The translations under genes and the position numbers were made by a program. Shown in pieces: positions 23,818-35,740 of a stretch of 64,000 bases of DNA. The notes beneath the pieces are model-generated. The model was given only the letters and a program-made list of their open reading frames with translations, was not told the DNA's origin and ran no database searches. Origin of the DNA: Garcia nutans (taxonomy: Eukaryota; Streptophyta; Magnoliopsida; Malpighiales; Euphorbiaceae); the NCBI GenBank assembly GCA_947685225.1, contig CANTUV010000055.1, forward strand, positions 9,745,501 through 9,809,500, written 5' to 3'. Within the stretch, counting starts at the first letter, position 1, and every line of letters begins with the position of its first letter.

Positions 23818-26436
23818 TAAATACATCACCAATTTTGCAACTGTATCCCTTCAAATATAGTGGATGAAAGCAATAATTGTTAAATATGGGTACACATAAA
23901 GAGCAGAGCAACTTGTGCTAGATAATTGTATTCTAGGGTTTAATGGATGAGACAAAAACAAGAAAAATTAAAAGAAAAAAAAGAAGAACGTTAAAAGAGC
24001 ACCAAAAAGGCATAAATGGCATTCTAGGGTTTAATAGCAGAGAGAAAATGGAAAAGTAAGAACTAAAAAAAAGTAAAAGAAAAAAGGGAGAACGTCAAAA
24101 GGGTGCCAAGGAGCATAAATGGTTTATTTAAGGTGGATGAAATTCACTATTAGTTTTACATTTTGCCGGTGATATTTTTTTGGCTGAATCCCAGATTATA
24201 ATAATCGTATTTTAATAATTAATCAGATTAATTGCACAACTTAGATTTTTTAATAATTCTCTCTCCAAAGTCTAGTTTTGCACACGTATTTAACATTTTA
24301 AATTAATGTCATTTATTCAAAAATAAAATAAAATTTGAACCACAATTATTATGAGAATCGTAATATATTATATTATTAAATAAATTCAATTATCAATTAT
24401 ATTAATCTTTAGATTAAATTCTCTTTTATTTCATTATCTAATTATAATGAGACATAGATTAAATTCTCTTTTATTTCACACTGTAGATATAATAAGAAAA
24501 GGAGAAAAACAAAATATACATGGAGAAATTTCTTCCCATTGATGAAAAGCTCATGAAGAATTTGAATCTTCATAACATTTGCATTAAAATTTATAATGAA
24601 TAAAAAACATTTATCTCCCTTTTTAATTTTTAACTTTTTTCAAAATTAATAATAACATTTTTTTTAAAAAAAATTATTTTTCATAAATTTAAATGAATAT
24701 ATTAAACATGTATTAAATATATACCAAATATATATATAAAAAAGACAAATTTAATTTTTTAAAAAATATTTTTATACAAAAGTTTTTATAACTATGAATT
24801 GCACAAAATAAATAAGCCCAACGCTCTCAAGTATCAGCTCAATATGACAGCGATTCCTAAAGTTTTAAGTCAGTTCAAGTGAATACAATTCAAGTTTGAA
24901 CCCACTATTAATGTGCAAAAACCTAAAGCACTGATCATAGATCCATCCTAATACAATAATAAATAGTTAGGGGGTCCCTTCTTGGTATTGCTGCAAAAGA
25001 GAAAGTGGGGCGGCCTATTTTTTAATTTTTTATTTTAAACTTATTTATCATCCAGGATTAGTCCACATGGGAACAACTTCTGATTCACATGATTTTGACA
25101 GCAAATATTGGGTATGCATTTAACCTCAATAAGGTAAGGGCTCCGAAATAGCAAAATAAAAAGTTTAGGAGCTTAAAGTTACTCATGCAAAGTTGAGGAA
25201 TGTAATACAAAATGCACGCAAAGTTTGAGGGTCAAATAATACATTTTTTCTATTTATTAAAAAAAATTTCAGAATAGTGATAGAAAATTTAGCCAACAAA
25301 ACGATTAGTGACAGGTTACTAATGAATTTTTTCTCTCTAAAATACGCTTTGTTAAATTTTTTGTTGGATTTTTTCATCCATAAAGAATTAAGGATGGAAA
25401 AATCTATTACTAATTAGTAATAAATTCTTTGTCACAAAGAATGATGACTAGCTAGAAATCCATAATTAATTTGTGACATATTAAGAGATAATTATGTCTC
25501 TAATTAGTGGCAGAATGTTCCATCTATGAAATTTGATGCATTAGTAATTAAAAATTTTCAGATTTAATTAGTGCAAATTTGTGATGGATTTTCCTTCACA
25601 AATTAAAGATGAATATATTCATTCTTAATTTTTTTTTTGTTAGATTAAAGACAAATATTTCCATACTAAATCTATTATAAATTTATGACGAAAGGTTTCC
25701 GTTATAAATTTTTCATTGAAATCTATAATTAAATTTATAAATATTTATTTATTTTATTTAATAGTAATATATACACACACTAAAAGTGTTCCTTATGGCA
25801 GTGGAATTCCAATTAAACCATGCATATTTTTAAAATATTTTTCAGTTTACCTTTGCTTTTTATGGGGTCCTATTGCTATATATTGGTATATGTATAAGCA
25901 CTTTCAATGATGCTTTGTAGGCTATGTCATACTACCAATAGTTCAAGAATTACTAATGCTACTACTGTCTTATATCTCTCACTAACTATTTGTAAATTTT
26001 ACTTGTTCATTCTAATATTAAATTAATATATATAATTATTTATTAATGCATAAAAATTTAAACAATTTTAGGTATGAATTAACAATTTCATACAATACTT
26101 TTTAAAAATTTTAATTAATAAATTAATGTTTATTATTATATGGTGATTAAATCAAGTTTATAGAAAAATATTTTTATGAATATATATTTGTAAATTTAGT
26201 AATTATACCTTTAATTTGTTGTTATAATTTGAAATTTTAATCATTACTTTTTTGCCTTCTATTTTTAATTAATTGATTTTTCTAAATATTGTTGTAAAAA
26301 ACACACATTAAGAAACTATTTTAATTAGAGTATAATTATAAAATAATAATTTAAATAAATATAAAAAATTAATATAATGAATTGTATGAGAAAAAAAAGT
26401 AAAGCTTTTTTATAAAATTATATTTATAATCATTAA
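23818..26436. other. AT-rich intergenic DNA, no gene recognised
   Basis: Mostly low-complexity AT-rich sequence. Between about 25260 and 25740 there are many short repeats of the type tgtgacatattaa/ttagtgacaga with inverted counterparts (gtgatggattttccttcac), resembling subterminal repeats of a DNA transposon, but no termini were found. A direct repeat attctagggtttaat is seen at about 23930 and 24020. Confidence 0.5.
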
Positions 26437-26438
26437 TA

Positions 26439-26695
26439 CTCCATTCGTCCCAAATAGATATGCTTACTTCTTATTTCACAAAGATTAAGAGAAATTAGTT
26501 ATTTTTATTAAAAATATAAATTTGCATATATTTTTTCTATTATATTCTTATTTTAATATGAGATATGTTTAATAAATAATATTAAATATGAATATTATAG
26601 AGATTTAACATGACAACTAATTTTTTAAAATAGTAAGTAGACTATAATTTGAGACAAATAAAAAAAGTGAGTTTATCTATTTGGGATAGAGGGAG
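26439..26695. mobile_element. Stowaway MITE, 257 bp
   Basis: Starts CTCCATTCGTCCCAAATAGA and ends TCTATTTGGGATAGAGGGAG, which are inverted repeats, and is flanked by TA dinucleotides on both sides. CTCC-NTCNGTCCC termini with TA target duplication are the signature of Stowaway (Tc1/mariner-derived) MITEs. No coding capacity. Confidence 0.92.
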
Positions 26696-27666
26696 TATAA
26701 TTTATATTTTTCATTCATTTAATTTATTTTTAAATATATACTTTTTAACAATATCTTCATAACATTCCATTATTAAATTAATATATTCTATGTATTTATG
26801 TGTTAGGCTTCTTTGCAATATATATATATATATATATGCTATTTTTTTTATGAATATATATATATATATGCTATTAAACAATATGAAAATGATCAAACCT
26901 TTTTTTCTTCTATAATTCATAAAAAGGACAAAAAGTTAGTTATTAGATTGCCTGTTATTTTTAATTTTTGTAACTTTAAAAAGAATTAAAAGAAAAAAAA
27001 TGCCAACTCAAATTGTTTAGCATGAGAGTTTATATTCCTCATTGCATGAATAAAATAAAATTTTATTGTATCTTGAAAAATTAAAGAAAATAAAAAATAA
27101 ACCATTTTTCATTTTTTGAAGAAGAAATAAAAGTTAAACTCATAAGATAATAATATGCTTATATATCATTTTATAATTAAATATTGAATTCATTTTATTA
27201 TTTATTAAAATAATTTTCTGAAAAATAATATTATTTTTTGTAACTAAGGTTTAATAATCGATTTTCTTTTAATATATTAGGCATATCTTATTTTAAATAT
27301 TTTTTTATAGTATGTAAATATGAAAATTTTCAATACCTTGTATATTTATATTTATATTTATAATATTATTTTTTATGTTAATATATAAATTGTTCACTTA
27401 AAATAATATAAACTATCATAAATTGCAACATAATGTTAGCTAATTATTTTCTTGTATAGCTCTAAATATCAAAGTGCAAACGGTTTTATTATGTTATTAT
27501 TTATTTATCATCCAGTATAAGGAGTTTCATGCGTGTTCTTAGTAATCAATAATCAACGCTTCGAGGAGGCCTAGTTGAGTTTTGGTCGAGTTTAAGAGTA
27601 TTTTTTAATATATTTTCATACTTTTCATGTATTTTCATAAATTATATTTATATGAGTTATGTGTTA

Positions 27667-27716
<50 letters not shown>

Positions 27717-27735
27717 CATAAAGACATATGATTCT
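26696..27735. other. AT-rich intergenic DNA
   Basis: No gene. Contains AT-dinucleotide runs at about 26816-26870 and the AT/GT microsatellite at its end. Confidence 0.55.
27667..27712. repeat. (AT)n(GT)n compound microsatellite
   Basis: About 9 AT units followed by about 14 GT units, just left of the CACTA-type terminus. Confidence 0.9.
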
Positions 27736-28181
27736 GCACACTACAAGAAAATTAAAATTTTGCAATGGAATTTTATAACGAACAAATTAATTGTAAAATT
27801 AGTAACAGATTTGTAAGTTATTTGTAACGGAAAAGATATAAAAATAATTTTAAAATATTGCAACAGATTTTTGTAACGAATCAATTCATTGCAAATATTA
27901 TAACAGATTAGCAATGTCTTTGAAACGGATTTATGATGCAATTTTGTAACGACAATATTTCATTGTCAAATAATGCGTGAAATTTAGCGCAAATTTTTGC
28001 AATAAAATTTGCAACCAATTGGGTCCATTGCAAAATGCAATGAATCATGTAACGAATTGTATCCATTGCCAATTTTGCAACACTTTTCCATTGCAAAATT
28101 ATTTAAAAATTATAAAGAAAGGTTTTGCAATGGATTTTTAGTCATTGTAAAATCAGTTGCAAATTTTGAAATAATATTAAT

Positions 28182-28654
28182 AGAATTGAGTAATACAGGA
28201 TTGGTGTGGCATCTGGTGTAAAGGGTTTGTGGTTAATTTGGGATCATATCCGATTTTGACAGCATAAATACGGGCTCTACTTCATGGTTTGCAAGTTGCT
28301 AAGAAGTTGGGCATTTCTCATTTGTGTGTTGAATGTGACAACTTGGTAGCCATTAAGATGGTAAATAGAGATTTTGCCCCTAATTCTCTGTCTCCCTAGT
28401 TAATCATATACAAGCCTTTAAGTCTGCTTTTGTTCATGTGGAGATCTCCCATGTTCATAGGGAGGCAAACTTTGCTGCAGATTTTCTCTCTTATTTGGCC
28501 TATGATTATGGTAGTGGTATACATGTTCTTGATGTTCCTTCGCCTGGTAGTGGGGCTTGGCTTTCTCATGATTTAGTAGGAGTTGCTTATTTGAGATAGG
28601 TGTTGGTTGATCCCATCTTTTTGTACAAAAAAAAAAAAAAAGAATTGAGTAATA
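28182..28654 (+). mobile_element. 5'-truncated LINE with 14-bp target duplication and poly(A)
   Basis: The inserted DNA (28196-28640) is flanked by perfect copies of AGAATTGAGTAATA (28182-28195 and 28641-28654) and ends in an A run. Its coding remnant is the C-terminal RNase H-like domain of plant LINE proteins: ALLHGLQVAKKLGISHLCVE, CDNLVAIKMVNRDF, then after a frameshift HVHREANFAADFL. A TAA replaces what looks like a Glu codon just before ALLHG. Truncation at the 5' end with poly(A) and a long target duplication is typical of target-primed reverse transcription. Confidence 0.93.
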
Positions 28655-28904
28655 AATTAATAAAAAATTTAAAATTAAATAATATTACTTAATAATATTA
28701 ATAGATATATATTAATTAAATTTCTTCATATGTATTTTTATATTAAAAAAATCTTTTTTTTTTGTTTAATTTTGTAAAGTTGCTAATTTGATTTAAAGTT
28801 CTACTTAAGTATCAATCTTTGTTAGTTCCACTTGTGATTAGATTTGTCTAAAGTGCATAAAATCTGCAATGCAGTGAGATGATTCTTATTTCTGTTAAAT
28901 GCTA

Positions 28905-30157
28905 CTACGATTTAGTCTAGGACCAAAAACTTATAGAGGCTGTATTGTAGATCATGATCAACTAAGTGGATGTTGATGGTAATGGAACTATAGAATTTGT
29001 GTTCTTAAATCTAATGGCGAGGAAAATGAAGATAATTGGTTAATTTGTTACATGCTATATATATCAATTTTCAAATCTTGTAATGAAGATTTTTTTAAAT
29101 TTTATAAATTAAGGAATTAATATTTGATTGATAATTTTTGTCTTGATTTTTTTTTCTACTTGTGGGAAAATTGTTGAAATATAGCATGTGTGAGAAGAAT
29201 CTCACATTAAAAGGATATATAAGTTGAAAGGACCCATAAACTCAATCCCTTAATATTTTTTGTTCAAGTGTGGTATCAAGTTCACAAGTGTATTCTCTCA
29301 CTAAGGTCATCAAGCAAATCTCTCGAGTAAATGGGCTTCCCGATATCAATATGTGGTATCAAAGCTGATGGTTCAGCAAGGACGAGTATGGAGATGGTGT
29401 TTGTATCCCATGGTTGTCAATATCCCTCAACGTAGAAGAGCAAAGGTTACTTTTGGTGGGCTCCAGACTGATGGAAGTATAAAGGGCTCTTGGTGATACC
29501 GTATATTCAATTCAAGATTTAGAAAGAATTTTGCTTAAGGGGAGCTCAAGCTCGATGTGGAAGCTCATACTTGAGAGGAAAGATTGTTAAAATTTAGCAA
29601 ATGTGAAAGAAATCTCACATTGAAAAAGATAGACCTAGTGAGAAATATATAAGTGGAAATGACATATTAACGAAATACCTTAAGGTTTTAAGTTAAAGTG
29701 TGGTGTCAATTTTATAAGTATATTTTTTCATTAAGGCCTATCAAGCAAATATCCCGAGTAAGCGGGCTTCCCAACATCAATAAAAATGAAGTAGAAGAAA
29801 AATTGAAAGAAGCCTTCAAAGTATTTGGCAAGGGTGTTACATTTCACATAATGAGGTTGATTTTTTTTTTTTGTCTTATACATTTGAAAATTTTCTTAAT
29901 ATCTCTATCATATGTTATATATGCATAATTTGATTAATTGATTGCAAAGTTATATGCTTTTTTTCAATTATTTTTTTCTAATTAGGATATCTTTTAATTA
30001 AATGCAACAGAGGCATGTAATGATCAACGTAGAAGAGAAATTGACAAATGACGATCTAGAGTTGATGATTAGAGAGGTAGATTTGGATGGAGATCGAGAG
30101 TATGATGTTTTCTCCTCCAAATTATTGAAAATAATGAAGTGCGGGGCACAAATATAG
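28905..30157 (+). pseudogene. Calmodulin/CML-like gene fragment, interrupted by a TRIM element
   Basis: Three exon-like pieces match calmodulin. About 28905-29037: EF-hand 2, with VDVDGNGTIEF and LNLMARKMK, preceded by a decayed linker containing TAG and TAA. About 29788-29855: EVEEKLKEAFKVFGK, the start of EF-hand 3, where the first loop Asp reads Gly. 30011-30157: RHVMINVEEKLTNDDLELMI then DLDGDREYDVF, EF-hand 4 with two loop positions changed, ending at TAG. A GT-AG intron (29856-30010) separates the last two and a longer one the first two. EF-hand 1 and the N-terminus are not found. Retained introns argue for capture of genomic DNA rather than cDNA. The intron pattern and the HVMIN wording suggest the divergent CML8/CML11-like class rather than canonical calmodulin; this is recall only. 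Stops and loop changes make function unlikely. Confidence 0.8.
29172..29782 (+). mobile_element. TRIM (terminal-repeat retrotransposon in miniature)
   Basis: Direct repeats at 29172-29351 (starts TGTTGAAATATAGCATGTGT) and 29585-29782 (starts TGTTAAAATTTAGCAAATGT) share ctcacatt, gtgtggt-tcaa and ggcttccc-atatcaata blocks. The 233-bp middle has a PBS, TGGTATCAAAGC, at 29354-29365 and a purine-rich tract before the second repeat, and no coding region. AAAAT flanks both ends (29167-29171 and 29783-29787), a 5-bp target duplication. It sits between EF-hand 2 and EF-hand 3 of the calmodulin-like fragment. Confidence 0.88.
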
Positions 30158-30519
30158 ACTTTTGTTTTTAGAAATAATTTGCATTTTGGAAGTGGTATCA
30201 GAATTATTATTAATTTTTTATTATACTATTATATTTTTACATAAGAATATAATTTTGGTAATATAATGATTTATGTTATAGAAATTATTTCTTTTGTTAA
30301 TGATGTTATAATCATTATTATTTAAAAAGATATTAAATTTAAAAATTATAATGTAATAATCTTTGTTAATAATTTAATAAAAAAAGATATTAATTAATTC
30401 TAGATCATTAAAAAATATTGAGAAATATAGGATTTTGTAATGGATTTTGCAACGTTCATTCTGTTGCAAATTTTTGTAAAAAAATATTTCTATTGCAAAA
30501 TTCATTACAAAAGTTATAA

Positions 30520-30828
30520 AAGTTGGTCAAATTTAAGGTTGGTCACCCAGCTCGGTGGCCTGATTAATCAGATCCAAACTGGGCAATTTAGGTTGGGTTG
30601 GGATGGGACAAATTTTTAAAAAATGAGGTTAGGCTTTGAGTTTTACATTCAGAAATTTTTATTTATTGGGTTAGGCTTCGAGTTGACTTACAAAATTCAC
30701 AAGTCAACTCGGTCCAACCCGAGTATATATATATACCACATTCTTAACCCTAAAACCTCTCCCAACACCTCTCATTTATGCAACCGCATCTCTTCCTTTC
30801 TATTTTCTCTCGCTTATATTCTTAACCC
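30520..30828. other. Unclassified insertion segment, left part
   Basis: The CACTA-type subterminal repeats stop at about 30520 and resume at about 36590. This segment has gggttgggatgggac and gtccaacccgag motifs; the right partner at about 36410-36580 carries ctcgggttgggct in reverse. The two may be ends of one older element of unknown class into which the Tat-like LTR inserted. The last 150 bases are pyrimidine-rich and TATA-bearing (gagtatatatatatacc), like a promoter and leader, but no gene follows. Confidence 0.35.
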
Positions 30829-31619
30829 TGTGAACCCTTAATTTTGCACCATCATATTAAAATTTACTCCAATACAGACACATGGGAGCAAGAATGACCT
30901 AAAGTGGATGCTGAATGGGCTCGTCGAAGTTAATTGTGCATGAAGGACTAGTTCTGGTAGCCCTGCCACAGCAGGCCAATTGGCTACCATAGGTCTGCCA
31001 TAACCTTCCTTGCGGTAGCCAATCTGTTAGCTTGAAAACTCTATAAATAGCCTCCCCACTCCCATTTTTTAGACACTCAGATTAACAAAAGTAAATCTAA
31101 TTAATAGTTGGTTTCTTTTATTCTTTTACCTTTCTTTAAAAGAGTTCAATTCTCTTTGGTGTAAACCGCCTAAAATTTGCTTCTTCAAGGAATTTGGGTA
31201 TCGGGTTTTCTTTGGCTGCTTGCTTTAGTTTAAGCAACCCCAAACCATTCAACCAAGGACCTTACCTTTCATATGAATCATGAAACTAAGATCCGATTAC
31301 ACATTGTGAACTTTGCTCACCAAGGCTTAAAGGAATGTACAAATCTATCCCAACCATTTTTAAATGCTTTCAATTAATTAATTGGATAAAAGTGGCTAGC
31401 CTAATTAGACTTGAGCAAGGACTGATTAAGCAACCAATTTGGACATTAAAATGGACCAACATAGACTTTGAAAATGAAACAACTTGAACTTCAATTAAAG
31501 TAAGCCTATCATTGAATCAAGTGACTCATAATTAGGCCTAAATGAATATTTATCCTAAATGGGCTTAAAATTAATGACATAATTGAATCCCCAATATAGT
31601 TGGAAATATATCAAAAATT

Positions 31620-34600
31620 AGATTGAACTCAAGGTTTAGAATAAACCTAAAAATTAGATTTGATTTTAAAATTAGGTTTAAGATAAACCTAAAAGCATAT
31701 TAGAATTGAGCTTAGGTTATAGATTAACCTAAAAACTGAAATTGAACTCAGGTTATAGTGTAACATCCCCATTTTTAGTGCATGTTAGAGTAATTGATAT
31801 GGAGATTAAGTAGATATGATTGGAAGAGAAATATATAAGATGCACATATTATAGATATGAGATATATACCTATGATATATTTGAAGTATACATGAAACAT
31901 AAAAAACATATACATATATATATAATATATACAACATATATGCAAAGTATATATTTGTTATATATATATATATATATATATATCTAATTGTTGTTGGGAG
32001 AGATGATGATGATGATGATGATGATAGTAATAATAGTAATAATTAGTAATAAATAAAATAAATTAAAAATAAAAATAATTCTGAATAGTTAAAGATGATG
32101 GAATTTTAGATATTTAGTAAATAATAATAATAATAATAATAATAATAAGAGAAGAAAAAGAAAGTCAAAAGAAGAAGACAAATATGTGGTTTATATTAAA
32201 AGTAATTTAATTAAATAATTAAACAATTAATATATATATATGTATAAAGATATTTATGGATGGAAATAAGAATAAAAGAGAATATCTTCTTATTCTTCCA
32301 TGGGAACCCGTAATTAAAGAAAGAGTGTGTGTGTATGTGTGTGTGTGTGTGTTTCTTCTTAATATCCTAAAATTCAGAAGACTTTCAAAGGGTTTGGTGG
32401 TGACTTTGGAGATTTAGCAAGAATAAAGTAAGTTCTCCTTTTAAGTTGTTTTTCCTTGTTTGATGATTATGTGTGATTAAGGTAGAGAGAGAAAGTTGTG
32501 TTTAATTGTTGAAATTAGTAATAATTGAGTTAATATGATGTATTTGTGGTGAATTATTAATTAATTTGTTTAGATAAACTTAGATAATGAATTTAGAGTT
32601 ATGGGGTGGTGATGTGTGAATATGATTTTTGATATAGATTATTATAATTCTTGTAATGGATTGATTTAATGTTATTTTAGTATGAGTGTTGTGATTTTAT
32701 GATAATAATTCGGATATGAGTAAGTTGGATAATGTTAGAGTTTTGTAGTTAAATATATGAAGTTAGTATTATTTTGATATGTAGATAATAATTTTATGGT
32801 CAAATGTTGGAAATGAGTGGGTTTGGTTAAAGTTTGAATAAGATAGTCACAGTGAAAATAGGATTTTGGTGAAATTTTATGTAGAAATGATGTAATTGGT
32901 GTTTGGATGACTAAAGTGTGTTAAAATGATTTGTTAATGCTATATGGGAACTTATAATATGGTTTAGGATTGAATAAGGTGAAATTGTAAAATTAAAGAG
33001 AGGAAAGACTGTCGAAGAAGTGAAGGTTAGAGATTGAGATTTGCTTTGGTTTCGACATACTAAAGGTTAGTATATACTCTAGTAATTATTGCTTAATTTA
33101 CTTTGATTTTGGCATAACACATTTGTAAATTTGAAAATGTGTTATGCTATTTTCTTGTGAGTTTTCATATGATAAGTGTGTTGTTTTAAGTAAAGTGAAA
33201 GAAATACATGTAATATGAATTGCCAAGCCATTTAGAATGGCTAATGTAATGGTTAAGTATTTAATGTGTAAAATGTGTATGATTCTAAATATGTATGAAA
33301 AAGATCTTAGAAGAATAATGTAATAGGTAATGTGAAGGAAAATGGGGTATGTAACTAAGCATGAGGGAATTGTGAAAAGAAATGAATAATGTGATTGAGA
33401 AATACTAAAAATATGAAATATGAGAAAATATGAAAAATTGATAAAAATGAGATAATGTGTGTGATGTGTGAGATGGTATATATATATATATATAGATAAT
33501 GACATAATGTATTTAGTATGATGAATAAATATGCTTGTTGTAAAGTGATGATGAGACAATGGAAAGGAATCATATTATAGAATGTGATGTGTAATGAGAA
33601 TAAGTATATGGATATGAGTAATGTAATTGTGATCATGGTTTAAGGTGATCATGAGGATCATGTGAAAGCATGAGAAACATGGAAAGTGATATCAATGTTC
33701 AGAAAGAGAAAAGGAAAAAAATTGAATTATATGAATGACAAAATGGGAAGTGGAATGGAAATGAACATATTGTGATGCATATTGCCTTATCCAATATATA
33801 GTTCTACAAAGTTATATTTGGTGTTGTTTGGCATGCCTTACTCCTTCGGGAAAGACATATTGGTATCATGGATATGATCACACCGGGCAAGATACACTGG
33901 TATCATAGATATGATTACGCCTTCAACGAGACACATTGGTATTACTAATATTATTGTGACTTCGGGGCTAGACACGATAATGTCACGTTAGCCCAAAGTA
34001 ATGTTTTGAAACTTGTATATTATATAAGGAGTTTATGCCCAATGTGTGTGTGTTTGTATTTGTGATATGTGTAATGTATTTGAATATTGATGTTGTTGTT
34101 AATATGGGAATTTTAATGAATTGAGTTCTATTGGTATTTTATACAGTTATGAAATGAATAGAGTGTGAATGAATGTGTTCATATGCATTGATTTTTAAAC
34201 AGTTTATGTATTAAGTATATACCACGTATCACACAAGTATTAGAAGTGCAATCCATGGCGATCTGGATGGTGATTAGAACTTGGAGATCATGTGTGCCAC
34301 GAGACCTGCATAGTTGGTGTTTCATAATACATGATATGAAAATGAATTTTGCTTAAATACCTTATGTATAAGTATATTATGAGAATTTGTATAAATGTAT
34401 AACAGATTATGATATTGTAAAGTTGATAACTATAACTAAATTACTATATATTTATATGAGATATTTGATGATATTGAAAGAAGTATTGGAGTATATGGAT
34501 TTTAAAATATTGGGAGTGCGATTTTACTTGCAGGTTGTGTATTTTGATAATTTGAAAATTTATTGAAATTACAGAAAAAACTCTGGCGAATTTTTTTTAA

Positions 34601-35030
34601 AGATTTTATTATAAAGAAATATTGATTTACTAAAAACTAATGTATTTACTTATTGAATTAATCAAATTATGTTTTAAGTTTGACTATGTTTTAATAAGGG
34701 TGACTCTACAGTAAGATATGGTACCACTCTTATATTATATATATGTACTGTACGAATATGGAATGCATGTACCGTATGTATATAGGGTATAAGGGTGTTA
34801 CATATAGATTAACCTAAAGGTTGATTTAAACTTAGATTTAAGATAAACCTAAAAAATAGGAATTGAACTTAGGTTTAAGAATAAACTCAAAACTTACATA
34901 ATTAAACTTAAGTTTAAGATAAGCCTATCGCTTGCATAAATAAACTTAGGCTTAAGATAAACCTAAAATTCACATAAATTGGACCTATGTTTAAGATTAA
35001 CCTAAAACTTGACTAAATATTAGGCAAGTT
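31620..35030 (+). repeat. Minisatellite of about 30-38 bp units, split by the nested LTR
   Basis: Units have the form gaactta-ggtttaagataaacctaaaa, with about four copies at 31620-31757 and about six at 34808-35030. Each contains the inverted pair aggttta/taaacct. The nested LTR inserted inside one unit, between ggttatag and attaacct. Confidence 0.75.
31759..34802 (+). mobile_element. Chromovirus-type solo LTR, 3.04 kb, with TSD (family member c)
   Basis: Begins TGTAACATCCCC and ends AAGGGTGTTACA, flanked by perfect TATAG duplications (31754-31758 and 34803-34807). The body has a (GATGAT)n run at about 32002-32026, AAT repeats, aaagtcaaaagaag near 32160, and three gacacattggtatcatggat-type units at about 33850-33960, all shared with copies a and b, which lie in the opposite orientation. 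There is no internal region, so it arose by LTR-LTR recombination. TGTAACA...TGTTACA ends and large size fit Tekay/Del chromoviruses. Long frames on its minus strand are low-complexity artefacts. Confidence 0.85.
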
Positions 35031-35740
35031 AAGTTGTATCACTCTAGATGTAGACTAGGTGATAGTTTAGGACCAATTCATAAATAATAATTGGACCTCA
35101 TCATTATAAGATGCTTAGAACCGCATAGGCTCTGATTCCTATTCAAAAGAATATGCAGCCTTACTTGGAATTTGAGTCAGAGTGATTAATCCCGTTAATC
35201 TTATAACTTTTTCCTCTTCTTGCACTAATAATTTTGCCTTCTTTTATAGTTTATTTGCTTTATTCTTTCGATGATGTGTGCCCATTATGGAACCCTGGAG
35301 AGCTAGAGTTAGAATTCCATGTTTTGGGTTTGAATTGCAATTTCAACTTTTATCATATTTTTGTGTATGCACTATCTTATCTTATATGTTGGATGGATTA
35401 TTCATATTGCTCATGTATTTTAAATTGCCATTCCATGTTATACTTGACATTTCATGAAAATTATTTTATAAGTTTAAATATAATTAAAGGCCAAACTTTT
35501 TTTTTACTTAAATTAGCCAACACCTAGCCTCCAAAACCATCTTTTGGTTTAAAGCTAGTGCATTTTTATCTATAGGATAAAATTGGAGCCACTCTTTAAA
35601 GTTTTTCCTAAATTTTTCCATTTCTTCAAATAAATTTAAGTGGCAACTCTAAGCTATTTTTTTGCAACTAAGACACCAAGCATACTGATGTGATGAGAGA
35701 GACCCCAGCGTTTTTATATGAAAAATCACACAAATGAGCA

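Larger units (their letters stand above)
30829..35740 (+). mobile_element. Tat/Ogre-like LTR (split by a nested 3-kb LTR)
   Basis: Starts TGTGAACCCTTAATTTTGCA, matching TGTAGACCCTTAATTTTAGC of the LTR at 44854 and the minus-strand start at 4745. Without the nested LTR (31759-34802) the length is about 1.87 kb, between the other two copies. It has a CG-containing repeat region at about 30940-31030, a strong TATA box (ctctataaatagcc at about 31038) and a minisatellite. It ends gagca at 35740, followed at 35743-35760 by tcgactctcttagtgggt, a decayed form of the TGGCGACTCCACTGGGG primer site. No gag follows, so this is a truncated element. Confidence 0.65.

Noticed and set aside
28905..30157. Functional calmodulin-like gene
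   Set aside because: EF-hand 1 and the N-terminus are missing, stops lie in the EF-hand 2 piece, loop residues are changed and a TRIM interrupts it.
31980..32130. CRISPR-like array
   Set aside because: The regular units are GATGAT/AAT microsatellites without spacers, in a plant LTR.
33098..33636. Long hydrophobic Ile/His/Tyr-rich frames on the minus strand
   Set aside because: Low-complexity sequence inside the solo LTR at 31759-34802, overlapping in two frames, with no motif.
35234..35527. 97-codon frame with Cys/Tyr-rich sequence
   Set aside because: It lies in the R/U5 part of the Tat-like LTR with no motif.
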